A stretch of 21,868 bases of DNA from Bog-473 sp036502025 (lineage in GTDB: Bacteria; Actinomycetota; Acidimicrobiia; Acidimicrobiales; RAAP-2), in NCBI GenBank assembly GCA_036502025.1, contig DASXZJ010000131.1, positions 1 through 21,868 of the forward strand, in the 5' to 3' direction. Positions 16,801-21,868 of the stretch are shown in pieces (position 1 is the first letter of the stretch; the number at the start of each line of letters is the position of its first letter). The notes beneath the pieces are model-generated. The model had not been told where the DNA came from. It saw only the letters and a program-made list of their open reading frames with translations, and made no database searches. The translations under genes and the position numbers were made by a program.

Positions 16801-17112
16801 CGGCGACAGATCGACGTCACCCAGCAGGCCATTCTCCAGAGTTGTCAGGTCTGTCCCCAGCGAGGCCAACAAAGGGTTGAGTTGGGCGATCACGCTGTTA
16901 ACCAGAGCCTCGTCCGCGGAGACGGTGGGTCCGAGTACGACGGCGACCACCGGTGGAATGACGATGGGCGCGGCTTGCCCGGTTTGCGGCAAGCCCAGCA
17001 CTGCCACGGTCGAGCACGCCGCAATGGCGATGCCCCCTCGGAAAATGCGACCCGGCGACATCCGCCTCACGCACTGAATAGCACGACCTTGCATGACCCC
17101 GTAAAGGTTCAT
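11395..17112 (-). CDS. Giant exported protein: N-terminal unknown region, IPT/TIG, Ig-like repeats, 14-repeat beta-propeller region
   Basis: The product is 1905 residues from ATG 17112. That start is preferred to an in-frame start at 17157 because it has GGGTGG upstream. Order of parts: signal peptide (~1-47, hydrophobic IAIAACSTVAVLGL, likely cleavage after GQAA); an unrecognised Ser/Leu/Ala-rich region (~48-530); an IPT/TIG domain (~534-627, ASGPTTGGTAVTVTGTNFGPNPGGT); a Pro linker and a Cys-containing segment (~640-770); three Ig-like repeats with SYQWYRC, SYQWQAC and SYQWQTC cores (~775-1080); and a C-terminal region (~1085-1905) of 14 YVGGxF-type repeats. The protein is very rich in Ser, Thr, Ala and Gly. 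No LPXTG motif, SLH domain or C-terminal TM segment is visible. It is probably an extracellular adhesion or matrix protein. Confidence 0.85.
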   Translation of the reverse strand: MNLYGVMQGRAIQCVRRMSPGRIFRGGIAIAACSTVAVLGLPQTGQAAPIVIPPVVAVVLGPTVSADEALVNSVIAQLNPLLASLGTDLTTLENGLLGDVDLSPAVVSALVAVALIEAGGTLPATCSVIASLEANIPTSVLGIPLSIAELLGLTGIESQLIATYVDNEVYQEDQAVLSALTPAELALLQVNYNTTYYPPGGGAPIARTEVGYIGLPSLLNVDAVPGDLMCADTSIDIGSLTSLINPSDLLSKTSINATLAALESLNPASITSSALSSILSVASLSLSSLKIDQQISKLPLSATTMPLVLNAVLPNLGSIGLGYNTQGSSAPQGYSTTVTVGSNPLLAMSDTTSNPGPSLEQTVSLGSTLSIDNTWSPVPAAMTTGLNVGSNTAGVALTFPNTVSSPSDWSFNLPLNGLGISANANELVPGTSASSTSMTIGAGLDVGYSGGGAISNSFSANVNLGTDGYTIGVSPLPKSFDSCSFLDAITCSNVNSALNLTGASGSPTAPQTAALSSMHFTASSVATTTQALLDTAVPTVTALSTASGPTTGGTAVTVTGTNFGPNPGGTNIYFGAKPAGNVACSSTTSCTANAPAGTLGSVVPVTATSDGLTSATAGAPTFTYSAPTSPPPTPVSYPTPGPACGADLAQQYAQITGTHIYSDYYVNTASGSYGNGSTWLDTGGTPVSGCSAGLLGEASVYPAGMTAGGSTPAGRLGSFTSWGGAASSLTKTGTITCPTGTDMYNQTMKDLTVLLTSGQPADNTNWLCPTAPVNTKLPVITPSSPIYIGNNLSTTTGTWTPTDMATTTSYQWYRCTTTCTAIAGATTSTYTPSTNSIAASSDAGKTLEVVVTQANSDGTTSATSAQTATVTLPAAPTFSAPPVVSSTGSDALSTTTGTVTSPVPVTYSYQWQACTTPAACTNIAGATASTLSLAAGDDQGDLIQVIVTAKNVGGTTFDQSNQFTVVDIPAISGVPTISDTTAPAIVDTAGIPVSQGDKLAANNGSWTPTSGVTYSYQWQTCSASATPSSCSNSTGTGATTGTYTPVDADVSEYLQVVVTATDFSGSASATSAETGQVQPNSLAFQPPQSVVDGTVKATASDGSGNTYIGGSFDTIGPGIGQAGAIPPTSTTGKTVQEDAHATGGTVLAIAADGTGGYFIGGTFTSVQGIPCAGLAYIPVSGVLNTTFCNTGIVGQVRALDYFGGLLAVGGSFYDGSLSNLVFFDSSGNVHASGADPNGPVNAIANDAAYLYVGGAFTSLATSPTATSVSDLAKYSVTSGPPITVALVTTWPAEVLNCATAGSTEANCVSTGTPAVVDSLAVLKNVNTTTTAINMAYEVLVGGSFNTADASASGANVRDNAAAFFSGTVCATTVTSSTPAPTAVQLASPLSCTPGTAATVGGWVPNPNGPVLTIAATAPLGSNTVLYANEQSAPVYLGGLFTTIALTSTTTENVSGLAEFAIAGNGANGSAPATAAAPTGPTSGTQNGDKVQWQLTPGALAPSVSWIPMLLTATGGPATVSALTIGSNGNVYAGGNFTSVNGSTYHRIQQFVPSSSATSAASVANTSWDPDAGNTVDALAQDALGDLFVGGQFLVLGGTTYNNVAEMAPNGVVVPTWNPGVNGPVGALAAAGGVVYVGGLFTSAAQATRSNLAAITTGGAVVSGFNPAPNGVVNALTAANSTVYVGGAFSSIGGASRNGLAAIDPMSGTAIATWTPSLPSGASVSAIAANSSDVYVGGSFITGSNVDAVEFNSMSAATTSWNPGIASGAGVNAIVLSAANSVSPAVYVGGTFASPEGNNLIAVDQIVGAAMAGWSATAGGPVNALAVSSDGSTLFAGGSFTSIGGAARSNLAGIFTATGGATTLNPAPNGAVNAESLTTTGGVDTLAIGGAMQLIAGDISGGFGIF
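13880..14780 (-). repeat. Three tandem Ig-like repeats (YQWxxC type)
   Basis: Each repeat of about 90-100 residues contains a GTWTP/GSWTP or equivalent strand, a YQWxxC core strand followed by a second Cys, a TYTP/TLSL strand and a VVVTAxN/D final strand. The paired Cys residues probably form the disulfide of each domain. They are diverged from one another at DNA level, so the duplication is old. Confidence 0.7.
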
Positions 17113-17393
17113 CGCCACCCGCCCTTGGTTGATTTCGAAACTTCTACAACGCTCCAACCGTTAGGGAGAACCCTCGGTTGTGTACGTTTTCGGCCGCCCC
17201 GCCAATGAAGGCGGCTGTACAACAGCGCCGTGGTGCAATCCTTGTGAATATTTTTGATAGCAACTGCACCCAAGCGTTCGTTAGGGCCGGCATTGCGCCC
17301 AGACCGGGGTTTCCGGTGGGCCGCGCTGAATCCCCTTCTGGTCACATGAGAAGTGACGCTTGTTCAGGCTGAGTTTGTGCCGCTGAACCGCGG

Positions 17394-17413
17394 CGTGACC
17401 GAATTCGGTCACG
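17394..17413. promoter_or_regulatory. Perfect 20-bp palindrome, candidate operator
   Basis: The sequence cgtgaccgaattcggtcacg equals its own reverse complement over 20 bases with no spacer. Half-site elements gtcac and gtgac recur nearby (17341-17357). A dimeric regulator site is the simplest explanation; no regulator gene is adjacent. There is no T-tract, so a terminator is unlikely. Confidence 0.5.
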
Positions 17414-17462
17414 GGTGGCGGCCAATCTTGGCCTCCGGGCGCACACTGTCCCACTTAAGTCC

Positions 17463-17590
17463 GGCTCGGTGGCCCTTGCCAGGGCGTTCTGACCGTACGG
17501 GCTGGGACACCCGAGCGGCCGACCGTAGGCGGACCCGGCCTCGAGCACGTCTTCGCCACCAGCCGGCTGCGGCGCCGGGCCTTGGGGAGC
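17463..17590 (+). pseudogene. Decayed 3'-end copy of the deacetylase-like gene
   Basis: This stretch aligns with 8464-8593, the end of the deacetylase-like gene, at roughly three quarters identity by hand, with 96 bases (17489-17584) ungapped. In the matching frame it reads TPERPTVGGPGLEHVFATSR against APEEPTAGGPGLEHVLSASR. A stop (TAA at 17456) lies immediately upstream and none of the catalytic part of the gene is present. It is a relic of a second copy, or of a transferred fragment, and is not expected to make a protein. Confidence 0.6.
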
Positions 17591-17708
17591 GCCGGACGAA
17601 ATGATTAATCCTCGGTGGTGGTAGCACGACTGGTCACCGCAGGCTGGCCACCTTGGTGAATCTTCGGTTCCTCGGGAGACTGGTGCCAGGACCCTGAGGC
17701 GAGGAGGC

Positions 17709-20123
17709 GTGTTGGGAGCAGTCAGATTCGCCTTCCTGGTCGGGCTGCGCACTCGATGGCGGTCGTGGCTGGGCATGGCGGTGCTGATTGCCGTCGTCGG
17801 GGGCTTTGTCCTTGCCTCTTTGGCGGCGGGTCGGCGGACCGCGGATGCCTTTCCGGCATTCGTGGCCGCCCATGGTTATGACGCCATCGTCTACGCCAGC
17901 CGGCCCGTGCCGCCGGTTGCCAAGCTGCCAGGCGTCAGCACCGCGACCGAGGTCGTCATTCCCGACACGGGGCAAATGACGTGCGCGTGTAGCCGTCAAA
18001 TCCCTGTGACAGGCAGCGGCGTGGTGGTCGTGCCGCCGAAAGCAAAATCACCGTTCAAGCTCGTATCGGGTCGTCTGCCGGACCCCTCGGCACCCGACGA
18101 GGTGCTGGCCTCCTTCACCTTGCAGCAGGACATGGGAGTGCGTGTCGGAACGGTGATTCACGTCCCGTTCGAGGCACCGTCGCAGGCATCGGCGTACAAC
18201 AACGCCAACGTTGGGCTGCCGACGCCCGAAGGTCCCGACGTCGCCCTTCGCGTGGTCGGGATCGAGGCCTCTGAGGGCGAGTTTCCCTCCGGGGGAGTGA
18301 CGGTCTACGAGCTGTACCCCGGACCGGCCTTCGCCCGCTCCGTGCTTCCGCGAACCGCCGTCGACTACCAGTACCTGGTCCGGCTCCGCACCGGCGTCGC
18401 CGGCCTGTCCCGATTCGACACCGAGACCGCGGCGTTGGACCTCGGTACCGGATCGGTCGGAGAATCCAATCAGGACGGGCAAGCGGCATCGGTCGCCGGA
18501 TCGATCCATCCTCAGGCCGTCGGGTGGTGGATTCTCGCGGCCCTGGCCGGTTTGGTCGGCCTGGCCGTCATCGGTCAGTCCATTGCGCGTCAGAGCAGCA
18601 ACGAAAGTGAGGAATATCCGGTCATGGCGGCCATCGGCGCCAGTCGGTGGCAGTTCGAGGCACTTGCGATGGCTCGCAATCTGGTGGTGGGCGTCGCTGG
18701 TGCAGCCGGTGCCGTCCTCGTCGCGACCCTCCTCTCGCCTTTGGCTCCGCTCGGCGAAGCCAGAACGGCTGAGATCAGTACCGGCCTGCGCTTTGACACC
18801 CTCGTCCTCACGCTCGGGGCGGGCGCGATCGTGGTCGTCGTCCTGGCGCTGGGAGTATGGCCGGCCATCCGATCAGCGCGTTCGTGGACCGGTCACCCAG
18901 TAATTCCGTCCCGGCCGTCGGCCATGGTGACGTATCTGGCCGCAAGCGGGGCTCCACCGAGCGCGGTGATCGGCGTCAGCAATGCCCTCGAGCGAAGGGC
19001 AGGCGGGACCACCACGCCACTGGTGTCCGCCGTCCTCGGCATGATCCTGGCCGTGATCGCCCTGTGCGGGACGGGGGTGTTCGGTGCCAGTCTGTCGCAC
19101 CTCACTGCGACTCCCGAACTGTGGGGAGATCCGGAACAGCTGAGCATCCAGCCGCCCAATCCGGCTCTCCTGGCCAGCCTCGAGCACAACCCCGCCGTGA
19201 CCGGGATCACCACGGGCGTCGGCGCAGGGGAGATCTTGATCAACCAGCGGACGGTTGGCGCCATCGCCGCCGCTGCCGTTCGCGGTCATCTCCTCTTCTC
19301 CAATGTGGATGGACATCTTCCGAGCGGTGACCACGAAATCGGGCTGGGTGTGACCACGATGCGCCAGGTCGGGGCGCACCTGGGGTCGGATGTCGTGGTC
19401 ACGGTGACGCTGCATTCGGGCCGACAGCGGTCCCTGCCCTTCCGGGTGGTCTCTCAGGACTCCTTCCCTGAGCTGGGGGGATTCGTGAGCCTGGGCACGG
19501 GCGCCCTTGTCACGACCGCCGGTCTCTTACGCGCTGTTTGCCCACCCAGCCCCCAGCAGGGACTCTGTCATCAGCAGACCCAGCAGAACGCCAGCAATGG
19601 AATCAGGGTCAGTTTCGTGTCCGGGCCTCGGGGACAGACCGCCATCCGCCATTACCTGACCAACAATCCGTCGGCCGCCTCGGTCCCCGTCACTCCGACC
19701 TCCCTCGTCAACTTCGGCGAAGCGGTCAACTTCCCGCTCATCTTCGGTGCCATGTTGGCGGTCTTCGGGGCGGCCACGCTGCTGCATCTGCTCGTGGTGA
19801 GCGTTGCCCGTCGCCGACGGGAGGTAGGACTCCTGAAGGTCCTTGGGTTCGTGAATCGACAGATCATCTCGTCGGTGGCATGGCAGGCCACGACGCTGGC
19901 CCTCGTGGGGATCGTCATCGGGATCCCGCTCGGGGTGGTGCTCGGGAGGGCGACGTGGAATCTCTTCGCCAACAACCTTGGCGTCGTCCCGGTCGCCGTG
20001 GTGCCCGCCTGGATCGTGGGTCTGTTGGCCGTGGGAGTCGTGGTGGTGGCGAATGTCCTCGCCGTGACGCCGGCTCTGGCGGCGACTCGATCCCGACCGG
20101 CGCGGCTCCTGCAAGAGGCCTGA
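17709..20123 (+). CDS. FtsX-family ABC transporter permease
   Basis: The 804-residue product has the layout of a large FtsX/MacB-type permease: TM1 (~20-42), a long extracellular region (~43-265), TM2-TM4 (~270-385), TM5 (~435-460), a second extracellular region (~461-670) and TM6-TM8 (~673-792). The two FtsX motifs are visible: EEYPVMAAIGASRWQFEALAM after TM2 and RRREVGLLKVLGFVNRQIISSVAWQ after TM6. Such proteins couple a cytoplasmic ATPase to work outside the membrane (lipoprotein or lipid transfer, hydrolase control). No ATPase gene is adjacent, which is unusual. The start is uncertain: GTG 17709 is only 1 nt after AGGAGG, and TTG 17712 has better spacing. Confidence 0.85.
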   Translation: MLGAVRFAFLVGLRTRWRSWLGMAVLIAVVGGFVLASLAAGRRTADAFPAFVAAHGYDAIVYASRPVPPVAKLPGVSTATEVVIPDTGQMTCACSRQIPVTGSGVVVVPPKAKSPFKLVSGRLPDPSAPDEVLASFTLQQDMGVRVGTVIHVPFEAPSQASAYNNANVGLPTPEGPDVALRVVGIEASEGEFPSGGVTVYELYPGPAFARSVLPRTAVDYQYLVRLRTGVAGLSRFDTETAALDLGTGSVGESNQDGQAASVAGSIHPQAVGWWILAALAGLVGLAVIGQSIARQSSNESEEYPVMAAIGASRWQFEALAMARNLVVGVAGAAGAVLVATLLSPLAPLGEARTAEISTGLRFDTLVLTLGAGAIVVVVLALGVWPAIRSARSWTGHPVIPSRPSAMVTYLAASGAPPSAVIGVSNALERRAGGTTTPLVSAVLGMILAVIALCGTGVFGASLSHLTATPELWGDPEQLSIQPPNPALLASLEHNPAVTGITTGVGAGEILINQRTVGAIAAAAVRGHLLFSNVDGHLPSGDHEIGLGVTTMRQVGAHLGSDVVVTVTLHSGRQRSLPFRVVSQDSFPELGGFVSLGTGALVTTAGLLRAVCPPSPQQGLCHQQTQQNASNGIRVSFVSGPRGQTAIRHYLTNNPSAASVPVTPTSLVNFGEAVNFPLIFGAMLAVFGAATLLHLLVVSVARRRREVGLLKVLGFVNRQIISSVAWQATTLALVGIVIGIPLGVVLGRATWNLFANNLGVVPVAVVPAWIVGLLAVGVVVVANVLAVTPALAATRSRPARLLQEA

Positions 20124-21341
20124 GTGGGCTCGCTCGCCGATTCATCTCCAGGCATCGCCGCGGACGACGCCGCCGCCGAGAGCCACCAGGCCATTGTCGT
20201 CGGTGCCGGGTCGGCCGGACTCGCGGCCGCGTTCGCGTTGGACAAGCGTGGCTTCGAGGCCATGGTCATTGAGGCCTCGGACGCGGTGGGCGCCCGTTGG
20301 CGGTCGAGGTACGACGAGCTTCGGCTCAACTCGTGGCGTCCCATGTCCAAGCTGCCGGGAAAGGCCATGCCGCGCCGCGCTGGTCGATATCCGGGTCGCG
20401 ACGATGTCGTTGCGTATCTGGACGGGTTCGCGACCCGCCACCGGATACAGGTGCGGTTCAACACGGCACTGCGAGCCGTTCAGCGCGCTGGACCCCTATG
20501 GCGATTGGAGACATCCGACCAACCCCTCCTTGCCCGCTACGTCGTCATCGCCACTGGCTGGGATGCGGTGCCCGAGACGCCACCGTGGCCGGGGAGTGAA
20601 GCGTTCGTTCCCGAGTTGATCCATTCCTCGGAGTTCCGGACGGCGCAGGAGTACCGCGACAGGGAAGTGCTCGTCGTCGGCGCGGGCAATTCGGGCATCG
20701 ATATCGCCGGACACCTGATAAAGGCTCGCGCTCGGGTCACGGTTTCGATGCGAACTCCGCCCAACCTTGCCTCTCGCCAGGTGTTCGGCATTCCGGGTCA
20801 GCCGCTCTTGGTGTTCCTGACGGATCACCTGCCACACCGAGTAGCCGACTCTGTCTTTTCGATCGCCCAACGGATGACGTTCGGAAACCTCACCCGCTTT
20901 GGCGTTGGCCGCGCCCCAGAAGGCGTCTATTCCAACTTCTTGCATCACGGTCGCAACCCAGCCATCGATGACGGGTTCGTCGCCGCACTTAAGCACGGGA
21001 GCGCTCGGGTCGTCGCCGAAGTTCAGGAGCTCGATGGCTCCGCTGTCGTGCTGGTCGACGGAGCGCGCCTTCAACCCGACGCGGTCATCTGCGCCACGGG
21101 CTACCGACGTGGGTTGGAACCACTGGTCGGCCACTTAGGTGTGCTTCGCCCCGACGGCGTGCCGTTGTGTTACGCGGGCGCCCCCGAACACCCGCTCGCC
21201 CCCCGCCTGTACTTCTGTGGCATGTGGGGTCAGTTCAGCGGTCAGATCCGTCTCGGACCGATCCATGCTCGACGCATCGCGCGGGCCGCCGCTCGAGACC
21301 GCCGAACCACCAACGAGCCCCCGTTACCAGGCAACCCCTAG
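20124..21341 (+). CDS. FMO-like flavin-dependent monooxygenase / NAD(P)-binding oxidoreductase
   Basis: The 405-residue product has two Rossmann dinucleotide sites: GAGSAG (27-32) near the N-terminus for FAD, and GAGNSG (186-191) for NADPH. It also has the linker motif ATGWD (143-147), a shortened FMO-type segment with H167 (ELIHSSEF) and a second ATGY near the C-terminus. It resembles the single-component monooxygenases related to YUCCA and bacterial FMOs, which oxygenate small substrates or lipids with NADPH and oxygen. The GTG start directly follows the stop of the permease gene (TGA-GTG), so translation is likely coupled. Its stop overlaps the stop of the opposite-strand hydrolase. The substrate is unknown. 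Confidence 0.85.
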   Translation: MGSLADSSPGIAADDAAAESHQAIVVGAGSAGLAAAFALDKRGFEAMVIEASDAVGARWRSRYDELRLNSWRPMSKLPGKAMPRRAGRYPGRDDVVAYLDGFATRHRIQVRFNTALRAVQRAGPLWRLETSDQPLLARYVVIATGWDAVPETPPWPGSEAFVPELIHSSEFRTAQEYRDREVLVVGAGNSGIDIAGHLIKARARVTVSMRTPPNLASRQVFGIPGQPLLVFLTDHLPHRVADSVFSIAQRMTFGNLTRFGVGRAPEGVYSNFLHHGRNPAIDDGFVAALKHGSARVVAEVQELDGSAVVLVDGARLQPDAVICATGYRRGLEPLVGHLGVLRPDGVPLCYAGAPEHPLAPRLYFCGMWGQFSGQIRLGPIHARRIARAAARDRRTTNEPPLPGNP

Positions 21342-21868
21342 GGGGTGCAGCTGTAGACAGGGTGCCCGCCCAGTGCGGGCAGCAGATCCGTCGGGGAGTC
21401 GTTCAGCGAGGCGTGGGTCGGCACGGTCAGGCACCGGCTCGTCCGCGGCTGCGGTCCCGCCGGGGTCGCCTCGCTGGCGAAGGACGAGGAGAGGTGGGGG
21501 ACCGGGACGACGGCGGTGAGGCAGGCAATCGGGTCGTCGTCGAGGAAGCAGCCCAGCCACGAGGTGGCGTAGTGGGCCGACACGGCTAGTGACCACGGGG
21601 TGCGGGTGATGAACGGCGTGTCGATGAAGTCGGTGTGCACGCCGCCCTCCAGCACGATCATGGAGAGGGCGCTCTGCGAGTTGGTCGACCGGAGCTGGTC
21701 GTAGAGCGGCTTCATGTCGGCGTAGCCGATCCCGTTCCCGCCGACGCCCAGGTCGACCCCGGCCACCGCCGGGCCGATCAGGGAGGGGGAGCCGTCGAAG
21801 TCCGAGGTCTGGAACTGGATCGGCACCACGGCCGACGTCTTGGCGGCGCCCGATAAGGCAATGCCCGT
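21338..21868 (-). CDS. Alpha/beta hydrolase-like protein, 5' end outside window
   Basis: The last 176 codons are visible and the frame is open to the window edge, so the N-terminal part is missing. GIALSGAAKTSAVVPIQF looks like the end of a core strand. It is followed by SPSLIGPAVAGVDLGVGGNGIGYADMKPLYDQL and by VLEGGVHTDFIDTPF, where the His may be the catalytic one, then a helix AHYATSWLGCFLDDD. This pattern occurs in secreted or cytoplasmic alpha/beta hydrolases of actinobacteria. A ~45-residue Cys-containing tail (SRCLTVP ... PVYSCTP) follows. The nucleophile Ser cannot be confirmed because that part is likely upstream. The GTG at 21829 is internal, not the start. Confidence 0.65.
   Translation of the reverse strand, partial: TGIALSGAAKTSAVVPIQFQTSDFDGSPSLIGPAVAGVDLGVGGNGIGYADMKPLYDQLRSTNSQSALSMIVLEGGVHTDFIDTPFITRTPWSLAVSAHYATSWLGCFLDDDPIACLTAVVPVPHLSSSFASEATPAGPQPRTSRCLTVPTHASLNDSPTDLLPALGGHPVYSCTP

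Larger units (their letters stand above)
17113..17708. other. Divergent intergenic region between giant gene and FtsX permease
   Basis: About 600 bases without an intact gene. It contains an AT-rich patch (17240-17270, candidate promoter of the giant gene on the minus strand), a GTCAC/GTGAC inverted pair (17341-17357), a perfect 20-bp palindrome (17394-17413) and a decayed copy of the 3' end of a deacetylase-like gene (17463-17590). A frame is open from 17625 into the permease gene but offers no ATG or GTG start. Confidence 0.6.

Noticed and set aside
17342..17776. 144-codon minus-strand frame in the divergent gap
   Set aside because: Its only similarity is to the antisense of the deacetylase 3' end, i.e. 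a by-product of the relic on the plus strand.

Overview
The window comes from a high-GC actinobacterium. The strongest clue is an ordered trio at 4105-7050: phosphatidylinositol-phosphate synthase, PatA-like acyltransferase and PimA-like mannosyltransferase. This is the gene order of the mycobacterial phosphatidylinositol mannoside (PIM) locus. The other genes do not look mycobacterial, because they include a collagen-like secreted protein and a giant Ig-like/beta-propeller protein. A deeper or uncultured actinobacterial lineage, such as Acidimicrobiia, is plausible but is an inference.

Layout. 3-323: 3' end of an SRPBCC protein. 357-770 (-): exported cupredoxin. 923-2634: multi-pass membrane protein of the LPG-synthase-TM/UPF0104 family, coupled by an ATGA overlap to a small lipoprotein. 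2858-3721: secreted collagen-like protein with 36 Gly-X-Y triplets, 33 of them with Gln in the Y position. 4105-7050: the PIM operon. 7082-8593: a VOC-family protein and a class I/II-type histone deacetylase-like hydrolase, apparently continuing the same transcription direction. 8655-9860 (-): cytochrome P450.

The character changes at about 10.1 kb. Base composition becomes visibly less GC-extreme and accessory genes appear. There is a vapBC toxin-antitoxin pair (10151-10767, -) with a near-perfect 17-nt inverted repeat over its promoter and an apparently leaderless vapB start, then a small conserved-looking protein (10898-11146, -). A 1905-codon exported protein follows (11395-17112, -), made of an unrecognised N-terminal region, an IPT/TIG domain, three Ig-like repeats and 14 propeller-type repeats. 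The gap at 17113-17708 contains a perfect 20-bp palindrome and a decayed copy of the 3' end of the deacetylase-like gene located 9 kb away. Then come an FtsX-type ABC permease without a neighbouring ATPase (17709-20123) and, directly abutting it, an FMO-like flavoprotein (20124-21341). The window ends in a convergent, 5'-truncated alpha/beta hydrolase (21338-21868, -).

Working together: the PIM trio would make phosphatidylinositol phosphate, then mannosylate and acylate phosphatidylinositol on the cytoplasmic face of the membrane. Several other products (cupredoxin, lipoprotein, collagen-like protein, giant propeller protein, FtsX permease) act at or outside the membrane, so the window is rich in cell-envelope genes. 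No rRNA, tRNA, CRISPR array, transposase or prophage gene was seen. All calls are from reading the sequence; no database search was run.
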